This document shows positions 24,741-37,608 of a stretch of 64,000 bases of DNA, in pieces. The DNA comes from Strobilurus pachycystidiatus. Taxonomy: Eukaryota > Basidiomycota > Agaricomycetes > Agaricales > Physalacriaceae. The stretch lies in NCBI GenBank assembly GCA_019915135.1, contig JAHLMK010000001.1, positions 1,178,001-1,242,000 on the forward strand, read 5' to 3'. The number at the start of each line of letters is the position of its first letter. The first letter of the stretch is position 1. The notes under the pieces are model-generated. The model made no database searches. It saw only the letters and a program-made list of their open reading frames with translations, and was not told the origin of the DNA. The position numbers and the translations under genes are program-made.

Positions 24741-24746
24741 TATAAG
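24741..24746 (+). promoter_or_regulatory. TATA-like box of the AIM6-like gene
   Basis: TATAAG about 38 bp upstream of the ATG at 24784. Confidence 0.4.
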
Positions 24747-24783
24747 AAGGTACGCGAAGAAGACTTGCGGCTCCAGAGTCACC

Positions 24784-25922
24784 ATGAACGCTCTTACAAC
24801 CGTCTTATGCGCGCTAGTATCAATGGTGGCAGCTAGCGCAGGGGTCTTCGACCAAATTGCGCTATTGGAATCATCTAACTCGACGCTGCTTCAGTATCCG
24901 ACCCAGTTCACACAGGGAATCGTTCCAAAGGCTATCCATTCCCACAATGACTGTAGGTTTTCCCATCTCATTTGTTGATATAATCATTGGGTTTCCGGTA
25001 GATTGGAGAGATGTACCTCTGCTTACGGCCCTTTCCTATGGGGCTCGAGTGTTGAAGCTGATGTCTGGCTCGGAAACGGAACGCTGTTCGTGAGTACTTA
25101 CTGACAGGCTGCCAAATGATGGCTCTCTGATGGATCACAAGGTAGGACACGAGATTGCCGCGCTATCAGAGGACAGAACGTTAGATACTCTGTACATTCA
25201 GCCACTGCTTGCGATTATTGCCGGTCAGAACCCGGACACGGTGTTCAACACGAACGAGACGACTATCAAGTGCGTACCCTCACAGTCTCTTGTACTGAAT
25301 ATATGTGAATTGAACTTTGGTCGACACGGTTTTCAGTGGCGTGTTTGATACGGCCAGCTCTACGACTTTACAGCTCTTCATCGATATTAAGACTAATGGT
25401 GAAGAGTAAGTGTTTTAGCTGTGCATACAGTGATCCCCGTTCAACAAATCTCTTAGAGCCTGGGAACCCGTCTTGGATGCCTTGACACCGTTGAGGGAGA
25501 AAGGCTACTTGACGACATACACCGATGGGGTCCTCACCAAGTCGGTTGTGACTGTGATTGGAACGGGAAACACGCCACTGGACCAGGTCGTGCTTCAAGA
25601 CCCAAGGGACGTGTTTTTCGACGCGCCGCTGGTTTCTCTGAAAACTGACGGAGAATGCGCGTACAACGCGTCCATCTCGGTTGTTGCCAGCACGGACTAT
25701 GAGACGGCGGTGGGGTGGAATGGGCTGGGAGGCATCAAGGATGCCCAGTTGGCGAATCTGACGCAGTTCGTCCAGGATGCTCACGACTGCAACCTGACGG
25801 CACGGTTCTGGGATACACCTGGGGCGCCTATCTATGCGCGCAACAAGATTTGGAAGACCCTTTTGGAGAACGGGGCTGACTGGTTGAATGCTGATGATCT
25901 GGAGGCAGCAAGTAACTTTTAG
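24784..25922 (+). CDS. AIM6-like PLC/GDPD-fold phosphodiesterase, secreted
   Basis: The protein resembles the 'altered inheritance of mitochondria protein 6' family, which adopts the PLC-like TIM-barrel phosphodiesterase fold. A signal peptide is visible (MNALTTVLCALVSMVAASAG). The catalytic-type motifs follow: 'KAIHSHNDYWRDVPLLTAL' with the paired histidines and HND, 'VEADVWLGNGTLFVGHE' after splicing the intron at about 25056 (E-x-D and a second His), and the C-terminal 'FWDTPGAPIYARNKIWKTL' ending 'LNADDLEAASNF'. Five or six introns are present. Several N-x-S/T sites (NSTLL, NLTQF, NLTARF) fit secretion. The substrate is unknown. TAG at 25920-25922. Confidence 0.85.
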
Positions 25923-26207
25923 TGAATAGGCTATCGGGCTATGAATATATGAATGATGTACAGCTCAACGGGTGTGAGATGAGAGAAGCCGGAGTCGTTT
26001 GTCAGGGCCGGCTGACGCGCACTTTGATTCGCAGCCATTCGCAGCCACGTCGACGGGGACACTTAGGCGTGACTGACGCTGTCTCATCTGGCCACCCACT
26101 GACAGGCTGAACCGGCCAGGTACTCGCCACCGGAAACAATAGAGGCAACAATTGCAGTTAGCCTTCGGCCCATATAATTGTGACTCCGGCATTGATCTGG
26201 TCCGTTC

Positions 26208-29200
26208 ATGTTGGCTCTGCGTTTCTCTTACCTCAGAGCCGCCACCCACCACATCCGCCTGGCTTCGACCATGACCACCACCATCGATTGGAAGCAGGTC
26301 AAGCCAGCCAACCCAGAAATCCCCCCGTTTTCTGTCTTCACCAAGCCGCTCGCCAAGTCGCAGCAGGATGACCGGGACTATCGAATAATCCGCCTCGACA
26401 ACGGGCTCGAGGCGACGCTCGTGCATGACGCAAAGGCGGACAAGGCTGCCGCCAGTCTGGATGTCACTGTCGGACACCTCTCGGATCCAGTGGGTGGCGC
26501 TTAAGATTCGTTCACAGCCTTTGGCTAACAGTACTCAGGATGATATGCCCGGTCTGGCGCATTTCTGCGAGCACTTGCTGTTCATGGTCAGTGCTCGGGT
26601 ATCTTGGTCTTTTCGACTTTCCTGACGCAGCGCAGGGCACGGAAAAGTTTCCCCGAGAGAACGAGTACTCCGAGTTCTTGTCAAAGAATAACGGCGCTTC
26701 AAACGCGTACACCTCCATGTCCAACACGAACTACTACTTCAACGTGGCCACCCCCGCATTATCCCAGACCCTAGCGCGCTTTGCCGCCTTCTTTCACTGC
26801 CCACTGTTCGCGCCATCGTGTACGTCACGAGAGCTCAACGCCGTCGACTCTGAGCACAAGAAAAATCACCAAAATGACATCTGGCGCATCTTTCAGCTCA
26901 CCAAGCATCTCAGCAAACCAGGACACGTGTGGAGCAAGTTCGGGAGCGGCAATCGCGAGAGTTTGTCTCAGGCTGCCAAAGATTTGAAGGCTAAAGGAAA
27001 GCTCGAGCCTGTACCTGCTGCAAGTCTTGCGCCATCGCCTATCTCGTCGCGGATGACGTCCCCCGCTCCCTCGGTCGCATCAACGGCCAGTGACTCTGAA
27101 GCCGATGGTGGCGCTATTGGCCGCGAGACCCGCCGTCGGTTGGTTGAATGGTGGTCCAAGGAATATTGCGCTGGCCGGATGCACCTTTGTGTCTACGGTA
27201 AAGGTGAATATTATTGGTGTTGAAACGTGTCAAGCATCAGACTGAGCAAGCTTACAGAGTCTCTGGATGAACTGTCCGAAATGGTTTCCTCCTTGTTCTC
27301 GCCCATCCTGAATCGCGGCGTCGAGCCTCTCCCAATGATCGAGGAACAGCCTGTTGGTCCCAATGAAAACGGTGTACGTGGGATCCGTCGTGATTCTGAC
27401 ATTTAAGCTCATACATCTGCAGACTCTTGTCTCTGTGCAGACTATCATGGCGATGCATGCTCTGGAAGTCACTTACCCGCTGGAGTATCAAGAAGACTTG
27501 TGGCGTCACAAACCCGCTCATTTCATCTCTCACTTTGTTGGCCATGAAGGTCCCGGTTCACTTCACTCATACCTGAAGAACAAGGGATGGATCAGCGGCC
27601 TCAGCTCTGGTCCTCAAAGTCTCGGCCGTGGATTCGCGGTGTTCAAGGTGACAGCTCACTTGACGGAAGAGGGTTTCCAGCACTACAGATCGGTCATTCT
27701 ATACATCGCCAAGTACTTCTCACTGCTCCGATCATCCACTTTCGATGCTTTCCATCAAAAAGAGCTTGTCAATCTGGCTGCGATCCGATTCCAGTTCCAG
27801 GAAAAGCGTCGTCCGGATGATTATGCGACACGCATAGCCGAGCATATGGCCCGCCCGTACCCCAAGGAGCTATTGCTTAGCGCGCCTTCCCTCGTGTGGG
27901 ACTGGGATCAGACCACAGGCGACGCAAAGATTCGGGAGTACCTCGATTCGTTCCGGCTGGAAAATGGGCGCGCTGTATTGATGGCGAAGAAAGAGGATCT
28001 GGAAAGGCTTGATCCTAATTCTGCATGGCAGTCTGAGCCTTGGTATGGAACCGAGTATCGTGTTGAACGGTTTGACGAAGCCTTCATCGAGAAGGTAAGT
28101 TTGAGAACACCTTTTGCTTTCTCTGCGTGTAGATGGACTCATATATCATCATAGTCCAACGAGCCTAATGACCTTCCTGAACTGTTCTTGCCAGGCCCTA
28201 ATGAGTACGTTCCTACCAATCTGCAAGTGGACAAACGAGAGGTTGAAACGGTATGCAATACCTTCTCCTTTGGCGTGTCTTGACTCAATGGTATCTAGCC
28301 GGCTGAGCGTCCCCATCTCATCCGTGAAACCGACATGTCGTCCTTGTGGCACAAGAAAGACGATCGCTTCTGGGTCCCCAAAGCCTTTGTAATCATCGAC
28401 CTGCGCAGGTGACCTTGCCCCACTTCAGAGTCCTGGCAATTGTCTCACATTCTCTAGTCCTTTTGGCAACGATTCTCCTCGGTCCGCCGTTCTGACCCGG
28501 TACGCATGAACACACTAGGTTGACTGTCATTCTCACACTGCTTTAGCCTCTATTCGGACGTCGTCACCGATTCTCTCACTGAATTCTCGTATGATGCCGA
28601 TCTTGCTGGTCTCTCATACAACTTCGTGGCGCATACGTCTGGTCTCTACATCAGCTTGAACGGTTACAACGATAAGATGTCAATTCTCGTCAAGCATATT
28701 CTGGACAGGGTCAAACAGATCAATGTGGATCCGACGCGGTTAGCTGTGATGAAAGAACAGGTTCGTTTTCCTGCATTCATATACTTGCAGAGTGCTAACC
28801 CGAACCCGCTTGTATAGATCAAGAAGTCGTGGGAGAATTTCTTCCTCGGACAGTCTTACCAGCTTTCTGAATATTATGGGCGATATATGATGACGGAGCA
28901 ACAATGGACTGTCAACGAGAAGTTGAATGAGCTTTCCAGTTGGTGTTCACTGCTTCAATCGATCGAGCATCTGGTCTGATAGTCACTTCCCCAGGTATCA
29001 CGGCTGAAGACGTTCAAGCGCACATCAAAAAGCTGCTCTCGCAGGTTCACATGCGCGTCCTCGTCGCTGGCAACATGTTCAAAGACGTAGGTGTTCAATG
29101 CATGGTTAGCCGACGGGAGGCTGAAGTCACCATAGGAAGCCATCGATATCGTCGAGATGGCCGAGAAGGGCTTAGGACTTGCATCCGTGAAGCCTTCTCA

Positions 29201-30266
29201 ATTGAACGAGAATGCCCTGCTTCTTCCAGAAGGTAAACACACACCCTGGGTATGAAAGAAATGCTGACGGAGTTATCTTAGGCTGCAACTACACATGGAC
29301 GTCAACTATCCCAAATCCAAACCAAGCAAACTCAGCCTTGACCTACTACTGCCACTATGGCTCTCTGGCGGATCAACGTCTTCGGGTGGTCGCTGCTTTG
29401 CTGACCCAGATACTTTCGGAACCTACATTTGATACCTTGCGAACCAAGGAACAGCTCGGTTACATCGTATCATGCTCCGGCTGGAACCTGTCTGGCGGTA
29501 AGGACTTTGGTGTTCGCATCGTCGTGCAAAGCGAGAAGACGCCTGGTTACCTTGAGGACCGTGTAGAGTCACATCTTCACGCGATGAAGACGATGATCGA
29601 AGAGATGAAACCCGAGGTGTTCGAGGAGCAGAAGAGCGGTCTCGAGAAGGGATGGAGAGAGGCGTTCAAAAACCTCATGGAAGAAGCTGGTACATTCGTC
29701 TACCATATTAGCACCGGCGACCTGGATTTCTACAGAGGTACGAACTTTCGTTATCTTACAGGAAAACTGAGCTTATCTGCGCTACAGCTACAAAGGATGC
29801 TGATCTGCTCAAGGACATCACCAAGGATGATGTTCTGAGCCTGTTCATGTCGAAAGTACATCCGTCTTCCAAATCGCGGTCCAAGCTTTCGGTGCACATG
29901 AAGTCGACAAAGGCTCGTCAGCCCCGAGTTAGTGAGGAGGCCGCCAAGCAGTTTGCGTCGCTTGTCCGGGAGAAGATGCCCGACGTCGACGAAAGTGCAT
30001 GGAAAGATCTTGGAGAAGGAGTGCACACCTTGGCCGATTTCCAGTCACATTGGGCTCAAGCGTTGAAGGGGCGAGACGTCTCGGAGTTGATGGCCGCCTT
30101 CCCTGCCATCGTAGAGAAATTCCCCGTACAAGGCGAAGGGGTGGACGAGCCGCGTAATGGGGTAGAGTATATCGAGGATCCCACACTGTTCCGGACAACG
30201 TTGAATGTCGCGCCGGAAACGGGACCTCTGGTGGAATGGGGCGACATGCCTGCCTCCCGACTGTGA
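26208..30266 (+). CDS. STE23: Insulin-degrading enzyme-like M16A metallopeptidase
   Basis: Zinc peptidase of about 1,100 residues in the IDE/Ste23/Axl1 family, which degrades small amyloidogenic peptides and, in yeast, processes a-factor. The inverted zinc motif HxxEH appears as HFCEH (26560-26574), with the distal glutamate in 'RELNAVDSEHKKN'. Other family signatures are 'GTEKFPRENEYSEFLSKNNG', 'HFVGHEGPGSLHSYLKNKGW', 'FRTKEQLGY'-type 'LRTKEQLGYIVSCSGWNLSG' and 'SEKTPGYLEDRVE'. A Ser/Pro/Ala-rich insertion of about 45 residues (26990-27125) interrupts the first domain between the SKFG(S)GN motif and the helix beginning RRLVEWW. Two in-frame ATGs (26208 and 26271) bracket an Arg/Ala/Ser-rich presequence. 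About ten introns are present. TGA at 30264-30266. Confidence 0.93.
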
Positions 30267-30528
30267 TCTCATGGACGATCTTGACTTATCTGTATCCGTA
30301 TTGTTGTCTTGCTGTCGTCTATACTATAATCCACTAGATATCGTTGTAGCGATTGGTGAAAGCGTGTGAGTGAGATGGTACATTGTTAACAACAGAGAGG
30401 AGGTCGTGTGCATAACGTATTCAAGTGAGAAAAACAGTGCTGAGGGTCCGATCGCGATTGATCTAAGTGTAACGACGATAGCAATAGAACAGGACGAGAA
30501 GGTGTGGATCCAGTGTAGCGACGCCCGC

Positions 30529-31014
30529 TCATTTCCTCCGCAACGTATCCTTCACTGTGCGCCGCACGTTGGCCTGGGGTGGCACGGGGGCGACGTAGTC
30601 CTTGGCACGTCGGAAGAGCAGGATATGTGGTTCTGGTGCTGCAGAGAGCCGTGAGCGACAAAAGGGATGCAAGCGCCACTGAACGGACCATGGATCTCGT
30701 AGTGCTCCCAGCCGAGGCTCTGCGTGATGCCGATGCTCCTCCACTCCTTTTCGGATAGCAGGCGCAGAGCGGAGCGCTCTGCGTTCCAGTAGTTGTCTGG
30801 TATTATCTTCATCTTGAAAAGCTGCTTGGGGAGGATGACATGGCGGTACTCATACTCGTCGTCGGAGTACTTGTCGGAGTAGTGGATGCTGGACGCGGAT
30901 GAAAGTCACGTTGGGCGACTACACATGAAGCAGGCCTCACGCATTTATGATTTCCTCGAGTTTCTCGGCGTGTTTCTTCTGCTGCTCGTCGGTCGAGAGT
31001 TGAGGCTGGCTCAT
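30529..31014 (-). CDS. CKS1: CKS1/Suc1 cyclin-dependent kinase regulatory subunit
   Basis: Small CDK-binding protein that docks phosphorylated substrates to Cdk1. Three exons give about 127 residues: [20 protein letters not shown], an intron (GTGAGG...GTCCAG), then '[20 protein letters not shown]', '[19 protein letters not shown]', a second intron, and '[15 protein letters not shown]'. The anion pocket residues (Arg in EYRHV, Arg in EEWR-like EKEWR, Ser in QSLGW, Trp, Arg in LFRR) and the hinge [12 protein letters not shown] that allows strand exchange are all present. The insert between ILPKQL and LLSEKEW is longer than in human CKS1, as in other fungi. It is head to head with HFM1. Confidence 0.93.
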
Positions 31015-31131
31015 GGTGGTGGAAAGGATAAACCCCGAATTAGGGCCAGCGTTACTCAACGTAACATCTCGTGCCTGTTACCGCTTTGACGCGTCGTTGC
31101 CGGCCGGCACACGGCTTCCCTTGCGACCACC
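31015..31131. promoter_or_regulatory. Putative bidirectional promoter, CKS1 / HFM1
   Basis: Just 117 bp separate the CKS1 ATG (31014, minus) from the HFM1 ATG (31132, plus). It contains GACGCGTCG at 31088-31096, an ACGCGT core (identical on both strands) that matches MCB/MluI-type G1/S elements. Confidence 0.5.
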
Positions 31132-34100
31132 ATGAACCGCGGCTTCGGGACGCGATTCCAGGCGCCGCGCTTCATTCAGCAGCCAGCATACACGGAGTAT
31201 GCCTCCCATGACGACTACGGCAACGAGGACGAAATCAGTGAGTGTGCCCAGCGCCAAAAAGGCACAGGCTAACCGTGCGCGGCGCAGTGAATTCTTCTCC
31301 ATGTCCGCCGGAGGGTGGTCGACAATATTATTCTCAGCAACCTGCCCATTACGCCTCTGACCCCATCGACGAATATATGGAGGACGACTACTACGTGGAT
31401 CATGCGGGGCAGCAAGGCTATGGACAGTACATTGAGCCCCGGCAGATGCACTACCAGGCCGTCCCTCCGCCTCAATACAACTCGTATCAGCAGCAGCGAT
31501 ATAACGCGTTCGCCGCGTACAGCCCCCAGTCACCAGCCCAAGCCTCCGCGTCAGGCCAATACCAAGACACGGTCATGGATTACCAGCAGGAGGACGATTC
31601 TCACCCTCCGCTGCCTGTCATTGAGGAAGAGGCTGAAGAGCTGGAAGTCCCTGTCGCACAGCGGCGCGAGATTCTAACGCAGTCGAAGGGCATTAGGCTG
31701 CGTCCTGTGTCAGACCTTCGTGAGTCTCTCTCCCCAATCTGGCTCTGCGTTCTCTTAATCCGACACGAACAGCCGACATGTATCGTGGTCTTTTCAAGTT
31801 TGGCGTCTTCAATGCGGTTCAGTCGTCGTGTTTTGACACGGCAAGTGCTTTCTACTCCCTTTTATGACGCATATATTCAACTGTTTCCAGCTCGTGAGCA
31901 CCAACGAGAATGTGGTATGTCTTCCACCTTTACTGGATCTCGTCTTCTGACTTCCTCGTAGGTTGCCAGCGGTGTGTTCGGGCCTGTCCTTCCAGTCTAG
32001 CATACTCACAAGAGATGCAGCCCCGACGGGAAGCGGGAAGACGGTCTTGTTTGAACTCGCGATGATACACATGCTGACTCGGACGAATAGTGCGGCGCAA
32101 AACTCTATGAAGTGTGTCTACATGGCACCCACCAAGGTAAAACACTCTTTACTCTCTGCTCTGTCCTTAACACGCCTCTAGGCTCTTTGTTCCGAAAGAT
32201 ATCGCGATTGGACTACCAAGTTCGCACCACTAGGCATCAAGTGTATGACCTCGCTAGCCTCGGATAGGTCCAAGAACTAAAGGTGACTCGTAGGTTGCGA
32301 ACTAACGGGAGACACCGTCAACTATGGGAAAGGTGTTTGGGGAGATGCCAAGAACTCAACCATCATGTTAGCTGCCTGACTTCATCGGGCGTTCGAACCA
32401 AACACTGACCTTACTCTCAATCAGAGTAACGACAGTAAGACTTCTGATCAACTATAACAGAGGCGTGCTTATCTGCCGACGCAGGCGGAAAAGTGGGATA
32501 GTCTGACCAGAAATTGGTGTGTTGTACCCTGATCTTTGTCCACACTCTAATTGACAAGTGTAGGACCGATCACGGATCCATCTTATCCTCAATTCTCCTT
32601 TTTCTCGTTGATGAAGTAAGCATATACTCGTATAACCCAGTGTTCGGCTCATCTTTCTATAGGTGCATATCCTCAATGAATCGCGGGGCAGCACTCTTGA
32701 AGTCGTCGTATCGCGGATGAAATTGCGCGGCTCCAGCGTCCGTTTCGTGTTGGTATCCGCTACGGCGCCCAACATCCAAGACATCGCTTCATGGATCGGC
32801 AGCTGTGAGAAGGACAGCCAGGCGGCGAAAGTGTTTGAGGCCAGTCAGATCTTGATTTGTCAAGTATGCGTTGACATCTCGCTGCACAGTTCGGAGAGGA
32901 TTTCCGTCCTTGCAAGTTGAAACGAATCGTCGTCGGTCTTCCGCGTCAGAGAGGCCAAAACGATTTTCAGTTCTCCAAAAACCTGGATTACAAGTTGTTC
33001 CCTACATTACAGGCACATTCCGCCGGAAAGCCTATTTTAGTTTTTTGCTCGACAAGGAAGGGTACGAGATGGTCATCTTCTTAGGGCTCGGCAACTGCTG
33101 ATCGCAATCGTCAGGCGTGTTTTCCACTGCAGAGCATCTCGTCAAGGATTACAAGGACGCTGAGAAGAAGCGGCAGGCTCTACCTTGGACACATTCTGCA
33201 AGGTCCTGACTTTGCTGTACTCTTTCTGGCTAAGTACTGACCGCTGGGAGCAGAATCGAGCATTCCTTTGACGATAAGAGGCTCACAGGTAGCCCGACTC
33301 CCTTCGAACTCGCGTCTAGTTTCTGATTGTTCTCAGAACTATCTTCGTACGGCGTCGGTGTCCACCATGCAGGAATGTCCATTGACGATAGGCGGGCTGT
33401 TGAGGATCTTTTTCTCAAAAGAACCTTGCGTATTGTCATCGCTACATCCGTACGTCACTTACCTATACTTGTCTTCATTTACGGAAGCCTTGCCAGACGC
33501 TAGCCGTGGGTGTCAACTTGCGTACGATGACCCCTCAACTTATGGCAGCCGTTGTATTGATCCTGACATCCCAGCTGCGCACACTGTGGTTATCAAAGGC
33601 GTCCATACGTTCCAGAATAACATGTCTGTCGAGTATTCAGATTTGGATATCATGCAGATGCTTGGTCGCGCTGTACGTGGTAATTTGACAGCGACGTTTC
33701 ATTTGACTAACCAAGCCTTAGGGTCGCCCTCAATTCGGTGAGAACTGTTCGAGGTCTTGACGACTTGAGCGCTCAAAGTGTTCAGACACCGAAGGGACCG
33801 CTATCATCCTTTGTGAGGGCGAGCTCGAAAGCAAATACCGAGAACTCGTTCAGGGCAAGACCATTCTTGAGAGCTCCTTGCATCTCAACTTAGCAGAGCA
33901 TCTCAATTCTGAAATCGGCCTGGGTACAGTGACAAGTATCAAATCCGCCACAGGCTGGCTTCGGAGTTCTTTCCTCTTCCAACGCATACAGAAGAACCCC
34001 CGGCATTATGCTCTTGGCAAAGAAGAGAACGAGACCTGGGAGGAGCGCGTGGACGATTTGGTGTTGCAGAGCATCAATAAACTGAAAGCATCCGACTTGA

Positions 34101-37100
34101 TCACAAGCGAGGGGGGAGATCCTGAGTCGTACCTGAAGTCGACAGAGTACGGCGACATTATGAGCAAGGTCAGTCACTCGCCTACACTTTCACTAGTACC
34201 TTATGAACGACCTACGCGGCGCAGTTCTACATCAGACAGGCAACAGTGCGAAAAATCCACCGTTCAATGGCAGCTGTCCCTGTCTCATGACGACGTTTAC
34301 AGATGGCTTCTATTCTGGCGCTGCCTGAGAAACCCACTATGCGAGAAATCGTATGTCCCATGATCACAAGCTGTTCGACGAGACTAACGTGAGATCCAGA
34401 TGGAGATGATATCCAGTGCAGAAGAGTCTGTTCCTTGGAAGTCACTCGAAATCCGCTGACCAACTTGTGCAGGCTTACAGAGACGAAGATGCGTGCATCC
34501 GACAAGACAGTGAGCTCAACACCATCACTCTGTATGGATCTGACGTCGATTTCTCTGAAGTACCTGAACAAACTGAGGAGGCACAATGATATACGCTTTG
34601 AAGTGAAGAAAATCGAACGTACAGCGGATAAGGTCTTCCTGTTGATCCAGGTGCGACAACTTCGAGTTTATTCGAGCATGAATTTTACTTTTGCAGGCCG
34701 TCTTGGGTGGTATCTCGCTCAACTCACCAGAATACAAGACTGGTGATAGTCAGCCTCAGCTAGACGCATATAGCGTCTTCCGGCACGTCTCTCGTATTGC
34801 GCGAGGTGTGCTACCTTCCCTCTACTGATCTCACGCTCCAACTTTACTCTTGACAGCGGTTGTGGAGGTTGGTATCACCAAAAAGCGTGGCGCTCAATTG
34901 AAACACGGTTTCGAAGTGTATGCTCCTTGTTCGCAGATACCTTTGATTCTCACCCATACATAGATTGCGATGTCTGACTGCGAAGGCATGGGAGGATCGA
35001 CCAGTGGTCCTGCGTCAGATTGACACCATCGGCGAGAAATCGTAAGTGTGTACTTTGTGTTGACTCCCGTAGGCTGAGCCTTTCCTTTTCGCTAGCTTCA
35101 AGGTACGTTGGGGAATCTCACCATTGTGGCTAGAAAACGCACCATCAGCAGGTTCTTGCCGAGCATGGGATAACGTCGCTTGAGATTCTTCGTCAACAAG
35201 ACTCAATGCGGTTGGAAACAGTGAGTATTCCTCTCGTGCTTCGTTCTTCACGATAACCCCATCAAAGCTTCTGAATCGTCGTCCACCATTTGGCCTCGAG
35301 ATGCTGACAGCCGTTCGGGAATTTCCTCTGTACACTCTGAGAGTAACAGAGACCGAAGTCAGAACAAGCAAGGGTCACAACCCCGTCGAAATTGACCTGT
35401 CTATCGAATGCGGAATGGCGGACGATACTGGAGGGAACTCGAAAACGTTCAAAAAGTCCAAAGCTCGATCGTACAACATGACGGCTGTTCTGACCTTGAC
35501 CTCCGATATGGACCTGGTTGATTTTCGTCGCATCTCGTAAGTGCATACCCCACTTGGTCCTCGAAAATATCATCACTTTTACATAGCACGAAGTCGCTAT
35601 CTGAGAAGAAGGCATTCGAAGTCACAGTGACATTGGAGAAACCAAGTCAAGCTATACATGTTCTCATCAGTTCTGTAGGTCGACCGTCTTTGGGATCTCT
35701 TTCAGTGATTGTAACACCCACTAGGAAACGTTTGCTGGACTCACTGTCTCGAGAACATACAAGCCGGACGTACCGTCATCTGAATATCCGACAAGAGACA
35801 CTCGTCCACCAACCGCGATGGTACGGCACATATGCGCGTGATGCTACTTGACTGACATGGTGACAGAAATCTGAGCTCGAAGGACTTGAGGACGATCCTG
35901 ATTTCTGGGCGAACATGGAATTGGATGATCTAGAGGTTGACGAGGTCGAGTCGAAGCCCGTGATAAAAGATCTCACTCAACCTCGTCGTCCGTTTTCGTC
36001 AATCTTCGCTGTCGTATCATTGACTCGCCTCTATCATAGCTCCCAAAGTCGCCGCTAAACAAGAGCCTCTGAAGGAAAACAAGACGCCCCGGAAACTCCC
36101 AAACGGCAATTTCATGTCAGCACCATCTTGCACGAACTCTCCAAAACTCCAACACTTTTTAGGTGCAACCATCCTTGCAAGGATAAACAGAAGTGCCGTC
36201 ATCTCTGGTAAGCTCGGCACCCTTCAGAACGTTCCATTTTCTCAAGGCGATCCGAACCCTTAGCTGTCATGAAGGCCTTCCAAAACCGCCCAAAACGACA
36301 GCTGCCTCCCAGCCAGAGCCTGCTACTCAGACGAAGTCAACCAATACGACGAAGACTACTGACACCACGAAAACGACCAAGACCACGAAAGCAATTGCTC
36401 TAGTTGACCCGCCCAAGCTACCCGAGTTCAAGAAGAAGCTGCCCAAAGATCGCACTATCGAGCATCTGGAGACCCTTCACAAAAGTACTAGCAGCCTCAT
36501 ATTACCGGAAGGACATCGGCTCAAGGTTGAATCTCGGCACGGCAGTCTCAAGCGGAAGCGCAAGGAACCTCAGCTCATCGACACGAACATCGACTTCGCA
36601 GATTTGAAAGACCCTGCTGTATCACCTCCAAGCCCTCCTCGCGACTTCCTAGACGCTGATGACGATGACGAACTGCCGGAGGCTCACGAAATCATGAACT
36701 CTTCTAGCGCTCCTCCTTCAAAACGTATCTCCTCCGATGAATTCTCAGACGCTGGCCTAGATGATCTTATTCGTAACCTGCCCTCGGACCACGATAATTT
36801 TTTCGGAAACCTTCCGGGACCGCGTTCTAGTGCCCGACGAGGAACAAGACTTTCTAGCAGCCCGTCTCCCCAGCCTTTGCCGCCAGTGAAACGCATGAGG
36901 TTCAGCGATGAAGTTCAAGTTAGGAATATTCCGACCAAGGTGGGATTACTTGACATGCTTTGAATACAAACAAAAGATCTTACGCAAGAACACTTTTTCT
37001 TCTATAGAGTCAGGAGGGACTTTTCTTTGACACCGACGAAGATGAAGATGATGAAGTGATCATCATCGAAGAAGCAGGAACACCGCCGCCGCCGCTCGCG

Positions 37101-37352
37101 GACACGGCGAGACATGGAGGAAACTATGCCGATGCGGACACGGACGACTTTGCACTTGACCTTCACTGCTTTGATATCGTACCGTCTACTCCGGATCTTA
37201 CTCGTAGCCATTCAGAGGATGAAGGAAGTTCCTTCGCGGACCCTCCTCCTCCTCCTCTTGCTCCGGAAGAAGGGAAGGGTTCGGAAGAAGTGGACGACTT
37301 CGCAGAGTTTGAGGCGTGGTTGAATAGCGGCGCCGTTGAGATTGTAGACTGA
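31132..37352 (+). CDS. HFM1: HFM1/MER3 meiotic DNA helicase
   Basis: Ski2-like superfamily 2 helicase that promotes crossover formation in meiosis. After a Tyr/Gln-rich N-terminus come motif I APTGSGKT (about 32023-32043), 'YMAPTKALCSERY' (Ia), 'ITTAEKWDSLTR'-type 'VTTAEKWDSLTRNW', the DEVH box FLVDEVHILNESRG (split by an intron after DE), 'LVSATAPNIQDIASWIG' (III), 'GVGVHHAGMSIDDRRAVE', 'VATSTLAVGVNLPAHTV' and 'LGRAGRPQFD' (VI). A Sec63-like part follows ('LPEKPTMREIMEMISSAEE', 'LTAKAWEDRPVVLRQID'). The acidic C-terminal region carries a Cys/His cluster, CNHPCKDKQKCRHLCC (about 36163-36263), typical of HFM1. About 25 introns are present. Frames join without unavoidable stops, so the gene looks intact. 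TGA at 37350-37352. Confidence 0.93.
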
Positions 37353-37608
37353 TACTCGATTGTATGCTTGGAATGAATGAATGGCTCCGTTGCTGGCCCT
37401 TGACGAGAGTCAGACGAGAGTGCTGTAACTATTGGAGTTTCATGTGTGTTCGCACGCCACTACGAAGCAGGGTTTTGATGATGTGGACGCGCAGGGTCCT
37501 GATAATTGAGTCGATCGAGGATCATCTGGAAATAATGAATAATGAATTGTAGAGATACAGTGTACATACAACAGTAAGATATGGCAACGAAAGAATAGGT
37601 GATAGCGA

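Noticed and set aside
34240..34330. Apparent frameshift in HFM1 (TCATGA stop within the exon)
   Set aside because: A 54-nt GTGCGA...TTACAG intron removes the stop and joins FYIRQAT to MASILALPEKPT, restoring the family sequence.
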